A DNA stretch of 64,000 nucleotides from Peribacillus simplex (GTDB taxonomy: Bacteria; Bacillota; Bacilli; Bacillales; DSM-1321). The translations under genes and the position numbers were made by a program. Where the stretch lies: the NCBI RefSeq assembly GCF_900156045.1, contig NZ_FTMX01000001.1:992001-1056000 (forward strand), read 5' to 3'. Under the pieces are notes generated by a model that worked only from the letters and a program-made list of their open reading frames with translations, made no database searches and was not told the origin of the DNA. Shown piece by piece: positions 47,001 through 57,401 of this stretch. Every line of letters begins with the position of its first letter. Within the stretch, counting starts at the first letter, position 1.

Positions 47001-49106
47001 GTGTTATCTATTCCGGATGATAAAATTAGACCATTCATAACTATAACAGTTGATCAGCCTACATTTTCAGACCAAAAAATTCATGAGATTCAGGAACCTT
47101 TCTTCTTTCTTATGAAGGAAAATCAAGTGTTTGCGTATATCCGCATGGATGACCTCCCGTTAAATGAAAAAATAACGACAGTCGATCAGCTTTTACAGTA
47201 TGCTTTTTCGATTGATAATGTCTGTAAATTGCACCCTAACATTTCCTTGCCGCATCTGTTTCAAATTATCGGTGAACCTATCGTACTGATAAAAACGGAT
47301 GATGGCCGGCTAACCGGTTATGTAAAAAGGGAAGATGTATTAGCTGAATTATTTAAGCAGGACAGCAAACAAAATTTAGACCTGCTAAATGTGATTTTAA
47401 CCTCCATTCCTATGGGGATTTTTGTGGCTGATAAAGAAAAAAATATCGTGAACTTTAATGAATCAGGCTTGAAGATGATAAAAAAGCCTTCTGAACAAGT
47501 CCTTAATGAACCTGCTGCGAATATCTTCAATAAGCAACATATACATAGCGTGTTTACCAGCGGGAGCAGTATTCTGAATCAGCTGGAGATTACTGATGTC
47601 ATGAGTGTGCTTGTCGACTATAGCCCGATTCTGAACCATGAAAAAGAAGTCGAAGGCCTGATCATCATCGTTCAGGATTTACCGATGGTTGAGGAAATGG
47701 CCATGGAAATAGAATTGATAAAAAGCTCGAATAAAGACTTGAATGCCATTTTGGCGAATATCTATGATGAAATACTTGTTGTCAATCAAAAAGGAGAGCT
47801 GCTGCGCTATAGTGACAGCATCATCTCAGGATTCTGGGGGAAGGACTTAAAAGATTATATAGGGAAGAATCTCTTGCAATTAGAAGATGAAGGGATTTTT
47901 AATCCTTCGGTCACCCGGTTAGTCCTTGAACAAAAAAAGAAAGTATCGATTGTCCAGGATACGAGAATGAATAAGAAAGTCCTATCCGTGGGCACTCCTG
48001 TGTTCAATGAAAAAGGGGATATAGATCGAATAGTCATTGCATCAAGGGATATAACGGAAACGACACAATTGAAATCGGAATTAAATGAAATGAGGAAAGA
48101 ACTGGACTCTTTCAAAAAACAAGATCAATTTTATAAAGAGTTGGTTTTTGCAAGTCCTAAAATGGAGCAGATAATCAGCCAAGTCAAGAAAATCGCTCAT
48201 TTTTCATCTACTGTATTAATCAATGGGGAGTCGGGAGTAGGTAAAGAAGTGATAGCCGAAGCCATTCATAAAATGGGCAGGCGATCTAAACAGCCTTTCC
48301 TGAAGATAAATTGCGGGGCGATTCCGGAAAACCTCCTCGAAAGTGAATTGTTTGGTTATACGAAGGGTTCCTTTACAGGAGCGGATAAAAATGGGAAGGT
48401 AGGATACTTTCAACAGGCCAATAAGGGGGTTTTATTCCTTGATGAAGTGGGTGACATGCCAATACATCTGCAAGTCAAACTGCTGCGGGTCCTCCAGGAA
48501 CAGGAAGTGATTCCGATTGGCAGCACTACGCCCATTTCCATTGATGTCCAAATTGTTGCAGCCACGAATAAGAGTCTGGAAAAAATGGTCGAGATGGGCA
48601 CGTTCAGAGAAGATTTATTCTATCGATTGAACGTCATACCCATACATGTGCCCCCTTTAAGGGAAAGGCCGGAGGATATACCACCGCTAGCCTTTCATTT
48701 CCTGCAAAAACTGAATGAAAGGTATCAGCGGAATTACCACTTTTCCCCCGATGCATTAAATATACTGGAAGTCTATACTTGGCCGGGGAACATTCGTGAG
48801 TTGCAGAACATGATTGAAAGATTGGTTGTTTCTGCAGATGAAGAGATGATAGATGCTGACTTCATTCAAAGGTTCATACCTGTGGGCAGTGACTTTAAAC
48901 AAGCGAAACCCATCATTACGAGAATTCTTCCGCTTCAGGAAGCACAGGATCATGTCGAAGAACAATTGATCATGCTTGCCATGAAACAGTATAAAACCAC
49001 GACCAAAGCGGCCAAAGCGCTCGGGATAAGTCAATCGTCAGTGAGCAGGAAGTATCAAAAAGTGTTAGCTGAACAGAGTAAGAAGATCGAAAACAATGCA
49101 TTTTGA
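47001..49106 (+). CDS. Sigma-54-dependent transcriptional activator with CBS-like, PAS, AAA+ and HTH domains
   Basis: 701 aa from a GTG start behind AAAGGAGAG. Residues about 1-120 resemble a CBS pair, two PAS domains follow (about 128-230 and 245-365), then the AAA+ domain (about 385-620) with Walker A GESGVGKE, the sigma-54 contact loop GSFTGA (a Ser variant of GAFTGA), Walker B LFLDEVGD, and a TyrR/Fis-type helix-turn-helix at the C-terminus (TKAAKALGISQSSVSRKY). The ligand sensed by the PAS/CBS part is unknown; flanking putrescine genes with matching upstream sites make putrescine or a product likely. Confidence 0.93.
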   Translation: MLSIPDDKIRPFITITVDQPTFSDQKIHEIQEPFFFLMKENQVFAYIRMDDLPLNEKITTVDQLLQYAFSIDNVCKLHPNISLPHLFQIIGEPIVLIKTDDGRLTGYVKREDVLAELFKQDSKQNLDLLNVILTSIPMGIFVADKEKNIVNFNESGLKMIKKPSEQVLNEPAANIFNKQHIHSVFTSGSSILNQLEITDVMSVLVDYSPILNHEKEVEGLIIIVQDLPMVEEMAMEIELIKSSNKDLNAILANIYDEILVVNQKGELLRYSDSIISGFWGKDLKDYIGKNLLQLEDEGIFNPSVTRLVLEQKKKVSIVQDTRMNKKVLSVGTPVFNEKGDIDRIVIASRDITETTQLKSELNEMRKELDSFKKQDQFYKELVFASPKMEQIISQVKKIAHFSSTVLINGESGVGKEVIAEAIHKMGRRSKQPFLKINCGAIPENLLESELFGYTKGSFTGADKNGKVGYFQQANKGVLFLDEVGDMPIHLQVKLLRVLQEQEVIPIGSTTPISIDVQIVAATNKSLEKMVEMGTFREDLFYRLNVIPIHVPPLRERPEDIPPLAFHFLQKLNERYQRNYHFSPDALNILEVYTWPGNIRELQNMIERLVVSADEEMIDADFIQRFIPVGSDFKQAKPIITRILPLQEAQDHVEEQLIMLAMKQYKTTTKAAKALGISQSSVSRKYQKVLAEQSKKIENNAF

Positions 49107-49157
49107 ATAAAAGCCGTTGCCGAGTGATGAAATTCACTTGTCAGCGGCTTTTATTTA
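49106..49157 (+). terminator. Intrinsic terminator after the activator gene
   Basis: AATAAAAGCCG and CGGCTTTTATT form an 11-bp stem with an inner AGTGA/TCACT helix. Confidence 0.75.
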
Positions 49158-49219
49158 TTATCGGCATTAGGGAAGCTTTTAATGATTTTCCGAGATGATT
49201 ATGCAAAGTGAAATAACGA

Positions 49220-49235
49220 TATGCATATTTGCATA
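49220..49235 (+). promoter_or_regulatory. Upstream activating site for patA
   Basis: TATGCA-N4-TGCATA, perfect 6-bp arms, inside a longer dyad (CGATA...TATCG). 51 nt separate it from the GG of the sigma-54 promoter, identical to the puuP arrangement. Confidence 0.75.
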
Positions 49236-49284
49236 GTATCGGAGTGATTTATCAAAAAAAATGCGGTTTTATTGGTTAATTAAC

Positions 49285-49300
49285 TTGGCATGGTTCTTGC
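49285..49300 (+). promoter_or_regulatory. Sigma-54 promoter of patA
   Basis: TTGGCATGGTTCTTGC is a near-perfect -24/-12 element: GG-N10-GC with TTGGCA and TTGC. It lies 115 nt before the gene. Confidence 0.9.
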
Positions 49301-49375
49301 TTGATTAATAGGTATAAGAAAAAAGGGAGGTAAGCATCAAAGTTTCATAAAGAAGCAATCTTAATTAACCATTAA

Positions 49376-50788
<1,413 letters not shown>

Positions 50789-50801
50789 TTTAAGTAATCA
50801 G

Positions 50802-50829
50802 AAAAAACAGCCTTTGGGCTGTTTTTTTT
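50802..50829 (+). terminator. Intrinsic terminator after patA
   Basis: AAAAAACAGCC and GGCTGTTTTTT around TTTG. Confidence 0.92.
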
Positions 50830-51008
50830 GATTGGAGGGAGTGAGTGTGGGGATTACTTACCTATTATTGTTTTATAATTGCTCCTAGAAATATTTTTTC
50901 GAAAAATGGGTCATGAAAGCGGGAATTACACAGATTGGACAAGGATTTAATTCCTTTAACGTAATTTGGTATGTTATAATAATTTCTGGAAAAAGGAGTG
51001 ATGAAGAT

Positions 51009-51206
51009 ATGACACCTGCTCTGCAAAAAATGTGGATATCCTTTATAGCTATGGGCTTTATGGTTATCTCTATATTTCTAATCTACTTAAGCCGCTATAA
51101 ATTAAAAGGTTTTTGGAGAGTCTTGACAGCAATTATCGCATACATACTTATGATTCTAGCCGGCTTGATCATCCTTATCGTTGTTCTTAGCGGGCCAACC
51201 ACTTGA
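51009..51206 (+). CDS. yphE: YphE-family small membrane protein (DUF2768)
   Basis: 65 aa from the ATG behind AAGGAGTGATG; the longer frame to 50913 runs through the promoter region (TATAAT near 50974). Two hydrophobic segments (about 8-28 and 38-60) ending SGPTT. B. subtilis yphE encodes a similar protein next to yphF and spoIVA. Function unknown. Confidence 0.85.
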   Translation: MTPALQKMWISFIAMGFMVISIFLIYLSRYKLKGFWRVLTAIIAYILMILAGLIILIVVLSGPTT

Positions 51207-51222
51207 TAGGTGAGGAGAAATG

Positions 51223-51945
51223 ATGAGAAATTTTTTCAAAATATTATGTTTATTATGCATCATTGTATCATTATCTGGCTGCTTATATCCGGAGAAGCAA
51301 AAAATGCAAAACCAACTGCCTTATAAAGAGCAAATACAATCAGTCCAAAGTGCAGTGGATCAATTTCAGAAAGATGAAGGCGGGATACTGCCCATCGTTA
51401 CAAAAGATGCTGAAACACCGATTTATCAAAAATATGTCATAAAATTTTCTAAGATTTCACCGAGGTATATGGCTGAACCGCCGGACAATGCCTTTGAATC
51501 GGGAGGCGTCTTTCAATACATCCTCGTAAATGTTGAAAAGAATCCGACTGTAAAGCTGTTGGATGTCAGGATGGCGCAGAAGATTCAGGATGTTTCCTTG
51601 AGATTGACTGCTTATCAGCAAAGCAACGGATACCCGCCATTTAAGGAAAGGTTATCCGATAATGTCTTCACTCTTGATTATGAGAAAATGGGCCTGAAGG
51701 AAGCTCCGACGGTCACGAGCCCATTTTCACAAAAAGACTTATATCTTGTAGTCGATGGTCAAGGCAGTATTTTTGTTGATTATACCCCGGATTTACTTGA
51801 GGCATTAAAGAAGCATGAGGGGGAATTAAAGCCAGGTGAAGATATCCGGGAACTGTTGGTTCAGAGTTCGGAGTTCGTCCCTGCCTATTCATTGCCATAT
51901 ACCATTGATGGAAAAACAAACACTCCAATATTTCTTACAAAATAG
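51223..51945 (+). CDS. yphF: YphF-family lipoprotein
   Basis: 240 aa. Signal peptide with lipobox LSGC (Cys about residue 20), then an extracytoplasmic domain. Start at the second ATG (51223), which is 5 nt from GAGGAG; 51220 is the alternative. Located between yphE and spoIVA as in B. subtilis. Function not established; a sporulation link is inferred only from position. Confidence 0.85.
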   Translation: MRNFFKILCLLCIIVSLSGCLYPEKQKMQNQLPYKEQIQSVQSAVDQFQKDEGGILPIVTKDAETPIYQKYVIKFSKISPRYMAEPPDNAFESGGVFQYILVNVEKNPTVKLLDVRMAQKIQDVSLRLTAYQQSNGYPPFKERLSDNVFTLDYEKMGLKEAPTVTSPFSQKDLYLVVDGQGSIFVDYTPDLLEALKKHEGELKPGEDIRELLVQSSEFVPAYSLPYTIDGKTNTPIFLTK

Positions 51946-51947
51946 GC

Positions 51948-51996
51948 ATAACCCTTCTTCTGCAAAATATATTGTAGGGGAAGGGTTATTTCTTTT
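51948..51996 (+). terminator. Intrinsic terminator after yphF
   Basis: ATAACCCTTC and GAAGGGTTAT are perfect arms around a 22-nt loop, followed by TTCTTTT. Confidence 0.8.
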
Positions 51997-52089
51997 ATCT
52001 TTATTTCATCTTACTTTTAAAATAACAACCCTTATATAAAATTTCTGGTGGAGGAAGGGATTGAACCAGGGAAATAATTGGAATAAATT

Positions 52090-52124
52090 TTTAGGACAAC
52101 ATCATAGATATATATTGTCCTAAA
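52090..52124. promoter_or_regulatory. Perfect 10-bp dyad in the spoIVA promoter region
   Basis: TTTAGGACAA and TTGTCCTAAA flank a 15-nt AT-rich centre. A SigE-like arrangement (AATAAA near 52082 and CATAGATAT at 52103) overlaps it; spoIVA is SigE-controlled in B. subtilis. A binding site is inferred only from symmetry. Confidence 0.55.
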
Positions 52125-52177
52125 TAAACGCAAATGGATAAACGAAATCCCAAAACTCTAATTCGGGAGGGGATACC

Positions 52178-53656
52178 TTGGAAAAGGTAGATATTTTTAA
52201 AGATATAGCTGAACGGACCGGTGGCGATATATACTTGGGGGTGGTCGGTGCCGTCAGGACTGGGAAATCCACATTTATTAAAAAATTCATGGAGCTAGTC
52301 GTCATTCCGAATATTCCGTCAGAGGCGGACCGTGCCAGGGCACAGGATGAATTGCCTCAAAGTGCAGCCGGAAAGACGATCATGACGACGGAACCTAAAT
52401 TCGTACCGAACCAGGCAGCATCGATTCAAGTAGCTGAAGGTCTCGACGTGAACATCCGTTTAGTCGATTGTGTCGGTTATACAATACCCGGGGCTAAAGG
52501 GTATGAAGATGAAAATGGTCCCCGCATGATTCACACGCCTTGGTATGAAGAACCGATTCCGTTCAATGAAGCGGCTGAGATCGGTACTCGCAAAGTAATT
52601 CAGGATCATTCTACATTAGGTGTAGTTGTTACGACGGATGGATCGATTGGAGAAATTCCGCGAAGTGATTATTTAGAGGCCGAGGAAAGGGTTGTCGAAG
52701 AATTGAAGGAGGTTGGCAAGCCATTTATCATGATTGTCAATTCCGTTCAGCCCCACCACCCGAATACGGTAGCACTGAGGGAATCCCTGCAGGAAAAGTA
52801 TGATATCCCTGTATTGGCCATGAGTGTCGAAGGAATGCGGGAATCGGATGTTTATAGCGTACTGCGCGAGGCCCTGTACGAATTTCCTGTTCTTGAGGTC
52901 AATGTTAATCTCCCGAGCTGGGTAATGGTTCTGCGCGAGGATCATTGGTTGAGGGAAAGTTACCAGGACGCGGTTAAAGAGACCGTCAAGGACATTAAAC
53001 GCCTGAGGGATGTAGATCGTGTAGTCGGTCATTTCAATGAATTCGAGTTCATTGACCGTGCCGCGCTTGCAGGCATTGAGATGGGGCAGGGGGTTGCAGA
53101 AATAGACCTATACGCCCCTGATGAACTCTATGATGAAATCCTGAAGGAAATTGTCGGTGTAGAGATCCGGGGCAAGGATCATCTGTTATCATTGATGCAG
53201 GACTTTGCGTATGCTAAAGCAGAATATGATCAGGTGGCCGATGCATTAAGAATGGTCAAACAAACTGGATATGGTGTTGCAGCCCCATCCCTTAACGATA
53301 TGAGTCTTGATGAACCGGAAATCATCCGTCAGGGAGCCAGGTTCGGTGTCAGGCTAAAGGCCGTAGCTCCTTCCATCCATATGATCAAGGTCGATGTCGA
53401 ATCCGAATTCTCGCCAATCATCGGTACGGAAAAGCAAAGTGAGGAGTTAGTCCGGTATCTGATGCAGGATTTCGAAGACAATCCACTTTCCATTTGGAAC
53501 TCCGATATTTTTGGCAGAAGCCTAAGTTCCTACGTAAGGGAAGGCATTCAAGTGAAATTAGCGATGATGCCAGACAATGCGCGCTATAAATTGAAAGAAA
53601 CACTGGAGAGGATCATTAATGAGGGCAGTGGGGGATTAATTGCCATCATCTTATAG
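52178..53656 (+). CDS. spoIVA: Stage IV sporulation protein A (coat basement ATPase)
   Basis: 492 aa, the B. subtilis length. N-terminal ATPase domain with Walker A GAVRTGKST and DCVGYTIPGAKGYEDE, a middle domain, and the C-terminal hydrophobic end GGLIAIIL that anchors it on the forespore through SpoVM. It polymerises around the forespore as base layer of the coat and is needed for cortex formation. Ribosome binding site GGGAGGGGA. Confidence 0.97.
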   Translation: MEKVDIFKDIAERTGGDIYLGVVGAVRTGKSTFIKKFMELVVIPNIPSEADRARAQDELPQSAAGKTIMTTEPKFVPNQAASIQVAEGLDVNIRLVDCVGYTIPGAKGYEDENGPRMIHTPWYEEPIPFNEAAEIGTRKVIQDHSTLGVVVTTDGSIGEIPRSDYLEAEERVVEELKEVGKPFIMIVNSVQPHHPNTVALRESLQEKYDIPVLAMSVEGMRESDVYSVLREALYEFPVLEVNVNLPSWVMVLREDHWLRESYQDAVKETVKDIKRLRDVDRVVGHFNEFEFIDRAALAGIEMGQGVAEIDLYAPDELYDEILKEIVGVEIRGKDHLLSLMQDFAYAKAEYDQVADALRMVKQTGYGVAAPSLNDMSLDEPEIIRQGARFGVRLKAVAPSIHMIKVDVESEFSPIIGTEKQSEELVRYLMQDFEDNPLSIWNSDIFGRSLSSYVREGIQVKLAMMPDNARYKLKETLERIINEGSGGLIAIIL

Positions 53657-53673
53657 CAAACGTTTAAAAGCTG

Positions 53674-53703
53674 GACCAACTCCATTTATGGATTGGTCTT
53701 TTT
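53674..53703 (+). terminator. Intrinsic terminator after spoIVA
   Basis: GACCAA/TTGGTC with inner TCCAT/ATGGA, followed by TTTTT. Confidence 0.82.
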
Positions 53704-54161
53704 GCATGGGAAGAACGGCGGGATTTCAGGAAAAATATCATTTATGAACACTAATATTTGAAATGATCCGCCGTTTTTTAGTATAATCTTGAAAAAACCC
53801 TGTGGTTAAGCGATTTTCAGCAATATTATTAGTTTAATTTCTATAAAAAAGGGAAATGATGAATAGCGAAAGACAAAATTTATAATATATACAATTATTA
53901 ATGAAAAGATTCCCATTATTTTTTGAATTCCCTTGCTAAGCTAATAGGATTTGTGATAATCTACATACAGAAAACGCGTTATAACAGCGATTTCAACCTA
54001 TTTATAAATTTTTGGATGAATTATTTGGAAATTAATCGGGCTTGGTAATCCGTGATTGTCAGGGAATGAAAATTTTTTGACCGAAACTAATATCAAATCA
54101 CTATTATAGTGTTGTAATAATGATTTTTTATAAAGATCCCTTTTGGGAGGAGGTGAATGGC
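53704..54161 (+). promoter_or_regulatory. 458-nt AT-rich region upstream of hbs
   Basis: No gene is seen. Several promoter-like elements are present (TTTATAATATATAC near 53880; TTGACC at 54078 with TATTAT/TATAGT about 19 nt later), consistent with the multiple promoters known for hbs in B. subtilis. None can be singled out. Confidence 0.4.
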
Positions 54162-54434
54162 ATGAACAAAACAGAATTAATTAATGAAGTTGTTACAGCA
54201 ACTGAAATTTCTAAGAAAGACGCTACAAAAGCTGTTGATGCTGTTTTTGATACAATCTTAGAAGCTCTAAAAAACGGTGATAAAGTCCAATTGATTGGTT
54301 TTGGTAACTTTGAAGTTCGTGAACGTGCGGCTCGTAAAGGGCGTAACCCACAAACTGGTGACGAAATCGAAATTGCAGCTAGCAAAGTGCCAGCTTTCAA
54401 ACCCGGTAAAGCGCTGAAAGATGCAGTGAAGTAA
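54162..54434 (+). CDS. hbs: DNA-binding protein HU
   Basis: 90 aa from the ATG giving [10 protein letters not shown] behind GGAGGAGGTGA. The histone-like signature [21 protein letters not shown] forms the DNA-embracing arms (split here at about residues 46-66). Main nucleoid protein of Bacillus. Single-gene unit with its own terminator. Confidence 0.98.
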   Translation: MNKTELINEVVTATEISKKDATKAVDAVFDTILEALKNGDKVQLIGFGNFEVRERAARKGRNPQTGDEIEIAASKVPAFKPGKALKDAVK

Positions 54435-54467
54435 TCCTACCATTACATACGGGTGCTTAACCGAAAT

Positions 54468-54497
54468 GGGCCGCGTGAAAACGCGGTCCTTTTTTTG
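54468..54497 (+). terminator. Intrinsic terminator after hbs
   Basis: GGCCGCGT and ACGCGGTC (one wobble allowed) followed by seven T. Confidence 0.9.
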
Positions 54498-54738
54498 CTT
54501 CTTAATTTCTATCTGTGATAATATAAAAGACAGTGAATATTTTCGAAACGCTGCAGATGGTAAATGCGTCACAAGGAAATGACCAACCTAATACCACTTC
54601 CGACGAAATTGCCTTTAAAGGACGTCAATGTATGGGGGAATGGGTCGCTTTAAAATTGCAATTATGGATATCCGGGTGCAAAGCCTTGGATTTTTTATCT
54701 GAATACATAATATTATTGATTTTTTAGGAGGTACAAAA

Positions 54739-55305
54739 ATGGCTAATGTTGATCATGCCAAATTAGAAGAAGCGGTTAAAATGCTTCTTGAGGCTGTAGG
54801 GGAAGACCCAACGAGGGAAGGACTGCTGGATACTCCTAGCCGTGTAGCCAGAATGTATGAGGAAATTTTTTCCGGACTTAATCAAGATCCAAAGGAATAT
54901 TTCGATACTGTTTTTGGAGAGGACCATGAAGAACTCGTACTTGTAAAGGATATTCCGTTTTACTCAGTATGTGAACATCATCTAGTCCCTTTTTACGGGA
55001 AAGCCCATGTAGCATATATTCCGAAAAACGGAAAAGTGACTGGCTTAAGTAAATTGGCACGGGCGGTTGAGGCTGTATCGAAGCGTCCGCAACTTCAAGA
55101 GCGCATCACTTCTACAGTTGCTGACTCGATAATGGAAAAGCTTGAGCCTCATGGTGTAATGGTTGTGGTAGAGGCTGAACATATGTGCATGACCATGCGC
55201 GGTGTAAAAAAACCAGGATCTAAAACGGTGACTTCAGCTGTAAGGGGAACGTTTGCGAAAGATCACCGTACTAGAGCTGAAGTGCTGGCATTCATTAAAG
55301 ACTAA
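54739..55305 (+). CDS. folE: GTP cyclohydrolase I
   Basis: 188 aa. Converts GTP to 7,8-dihydroneopterin triphosphate, first step of folate synthesis. Zinc ligands Cys-His in [10 protein letters not shown] and the Cys in HMCMTMRG are present. Called mtrA in B. subtilis because it shares an operon with the trp regulator mtrB, as here (20-nt gap). TAGGAGG precedes the ATG. The 240 nt after the hbs terminator hold a TATAAT-like box and a doubtful 64-codon frame. Confidence 0.96.
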   Translation: MANVDHAKLEEAVKMLLEAVGEDPTREGLLDTPSRVARMYEEIFSGLNQDPKEYFDTVFGEDHEELVLVKDIPFYSVCEHHLVPFYGKAHVAYIPKNGKVTGLSKLARAVEAVSKRPQLQERITSTVADSIMEKLEPHGVMVVVEAEHMCMTMRGVKKPGSKTVTSAVRGTFAKDHRTRAEVLAFIKD

Positions 55306-55325
55306 GGACATGGGGGCAGGAAAAA

Positions 55326-55574
55326 ATGAATGAAAAAAAGATTCTGAATGATTTTGTCGTAATCAAAGCCATTGAGGATAGTGTGAATGTAATCGGGTTG
55401 ACAAGGGGAACGGACACCAAGTTTCATCACTCCGAAAAACTTGACTCAGGAGAGGTGATGATCGCACAATTCACGGAGCATACCTCGGCAATTAAAATCA
55501 GGGGCCATGCAAAGGTCTATACTCCATTCGGAGAGATAGAAAGTGATTCCAAAAAGAATTCTCCTGACAAATGA
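55326..55574 (+). CDS. mtrB: trp RNA-binding attenuation protein TRAP
   Basis: 82 aa; slightly longer than the 75-76 aa of B. subtilis owing to one extra N-terminal residue and a short polar tail. The core [15 protein letters not shown] and [14 protein letters not shown] is nearly invariant. RNA-contacting Lys38, Lys57 and Arg59 correspond to Lys37, Lys56 and Arg58. Forms an 11-mer ring that binds GAG/UAG repeats when tryptophan is bound, and represses trp genes. The trp biosynthesis genes themselves are not in their usual place downstream. Confidence 0.95.
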   Translation: MNEKKILNDFVVIKAIEDSVNVIGLTRGTDTKFHHSEKLDSGEVMIAQFTEHTSAIKIRGHAKVYTPFGEIESDSKKNSPDK

Positions 55575-55738
55575 TAGCTTCTCAATGCTTGGTTAATTGG
55601 TAAATCAATCATCTGATATCGGGTTTAACAAGCTGTAAATTTCCCGCATCCATTTTTTTGAAGAGCAAAAGACGATGGTTTCCTTATTTTTGGAAGTTTC
55701 ATTTTATAAACGTTGACCATTTCATCTGATTGTTTTTA

Positions 55739-55764
55739 TGGTATAATAATGTGTATTTTACACA
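55739..55764 (+). promoter_or_regulatory. Promoter -10 element and operator-like dyad before hepS
   Basis: TGGTATAAT (extended -10, 55739-55747) is followed directly by the perfect palindrome TGTGTA-TTT-TACACA (55750-55764), placed where transcription should start. The palindrome may be a repressor site; no regulator is known to me for hepS. Confidence 0.5.
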
Positions 55765-55822
55765 GACAGAAACCAATATGTATGAAAAAAATTATCTTTC
55801 GGGGATGCAAGGGTGATCTCAA

Positions 55823-56653
55823 TTGTTAAACATAACGGACGACATAAGGCAATTAAAACGATTAATAGAAACGAAAGCTCAACATCCATATTTATTGAAG
55901 TATATACAAAAGCCAAGCTTGGACGAAGATAAACTGTTATTGCTTTGGGGATTGTTTAACGATTTGGACGTTACAAGCGAAAAACGGAATCAATATATCA
56001 TTTCAACCATGTTAGTGCAAATTGCTCTGGATACCCATGAAATCGTCTCGAATTCGGGTGAAGGAATCGAGTCGCCCGAAGTATTGAAAAATCGTCAATT
56101 GCAAGTGCTTGCCGGTGATTACTATAGCGGCTTATATTATCAAGGGCTTGCCAGTGTAGGTAATGTTGATATGATCCGTATACTTTCAAGCGCGATAAAA
56201 AAAATAAATGATAATAAAATCATCCTTTACCAACAAGGGTCCATTGATGATGTACCAACGCTTTTAATGACGATTAAAGCGATCGAGGCTTCGCTGATTC
56301 ATAAACTGGGGGATTACTATAGTGAGCCTGCCTGGATGGAAATATCGGAAGATCTGCTGCTTCTAAAACGGTTGCATGCCGAGAAGTGCAGTTATATGAA
56401 GTCGGGACAATCGATAGTTTTTGATGTCCTGAGGGAAATGTCTTTTGATGATTCGATTGGTGGGGAAGTTCCCATTTCGGAAAAAGAAGAACAGGTACGA
56501 ACCCAATTCGACAAGTGCCTGTGGGATGCCAGGCAATCCGTAGAACGCTCGATGCGGAAGCTTGCAAAGTTGGATGATGAGCTACTGGAAAGAGTGAAGG
56601 CCATCTTGGAACAAACAGAAAGTATAGCAAATTCATATGTGAAAGAAGGGTGA
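55823..56653 (+). CDS. hepS: Heptaprenyl diphosphate synthase component I
   Basis: 276 aa from a TTG start behind AAGGGTGATC. HepS is the small non-catalytic subunit that sets chain length with HepT for the menaquinone-7 side chain. Helical, no metal motifs, as expected. 3 nt before menG. The order hepS-menG-hepT matches B. subtilis. Confidence 0.92.
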   Translation: MLNITDDIRQLKRLIETKAQHPYLLKYIQKPSLDEDKLLLLWGLFNDLDVTSEKRNQYIISTMLVQIALDTHEIVSNSGEGIESPEVLKNRQLQVLAGDYYSGLYYQGLASVGNVDMIRILSSAIKKINDNKIILYQQGSIDDVPTLLMTIKAIEASLIHKLGDYYSEPAWMEISEDLLLLKRLHAEKCSYMKSGQSIVFDVLREMSFDDSIGGEVPISEKEEQVRTQFDKCLWDARQSVERSMRKLAKLDDELLERVKAILEQTESIANSYVKEG

Positions 56654-56656
56654 ATC

Positions 56657-57367
56657 ATGGAGCAGTCTAAAGAGCAAAAAGTTCATCATGTCTTTGAAAA
56701 GATCTACGGAAATTATGACAAGATGAATTCCCTCATCAGCTTTAAACAGCATCTTAAATGGCGGAAGGCTACAATGGCCATCATGAATGTCCCAAAAGGC
56801 GCCCATGCACTGGATGTATGCTGTGGAACAGCGGACTGGACCATTGCCCTTGCTAATGAAGTAGGACCGGAAGGAAAGGTTGTTGGTCTGGATTTTAGTA
56901 AGAACATGCTGAAAATCGGCGAACAAAAGGTGAATGAACTCAATCTAGATCAAGTGTCCTTATTGCATGGGAATGCAATGGAACTTCCTTTTGAGGATAA
57001 TAGCTTTGACTATGTCACGATCGGTTTCGGGTTGCGGAATGTACCTGATTACATGAAAGTGCTTAAAGAGTTAAACCGTGTAGCCAAGCCGGGTGGAATG
57101 GTCGTTTGCCTGGATACATCACAGCCAACGATGCTAGGCTTTAAACAGGGCTATTATTTTTATTTCCGTTTCATTATGCCCATGTTCGGCAAATTATTCG
57201 CAAAAAGCTATAGTGAATACTCATGGCTGCAGGAATCAGCCCGGGATTTCCCAGGCATGAAAAAGCTTGAAAACATGTTTAAGCAGGCAGGAATGGAAAA
57301 TGTCAGTTATAAGGCCCATTTCGGTGGGGTAGCAGCAACACATTTCGGGTATAAGCCTTCAAAATAA
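56657..57367 (+). CDS. menG: Demethylmenaquinone methyltransferase
   Basis: 236 aa, class I SAM-dependent methyltransferase (UbiE/MenG family). Motif [11 protein letters not shown], and the family patterns [11 protein letters not shown] and [16 protein letters not shown]. Performs the last step of menaquinone synthesis. Lies between the two subunits of the prenyl synthase, so side chain and final methylation are co-expressed. Confidence 0.96.
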   Translation: MEQSKEQKVHHVFEKIYGNYDKMNSLISFKQHLKWRKATMAIMNVPKGAHALDVCCGTADWTIALANEVGPEGKVVGLDFSKNMLKIGEQKVNELNLDQVSLLHGNAMELPFEDNSFDYVTIGFGLRNVPDYMKVLKELNRVAKPGGMVVCLDTSQPTMLGFKQGYYFYFRFIMPMFGKLFAKSYSEYSWLQESARDFPGMKKLENMFKQAGMENVSYKAHFGGVAATHFGYKPSK

Positions 57368-57401
57368 GCAGAATAGCAATGGACAAAGCTGGGTGGAATG
57401 T

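Noticed and set aside
54533..54727. 64-codon frame between hbs and folE
   Set aside because: GTG start without a ribosome binding site, overlaps the likely folE promoter, no recognisable protein character.
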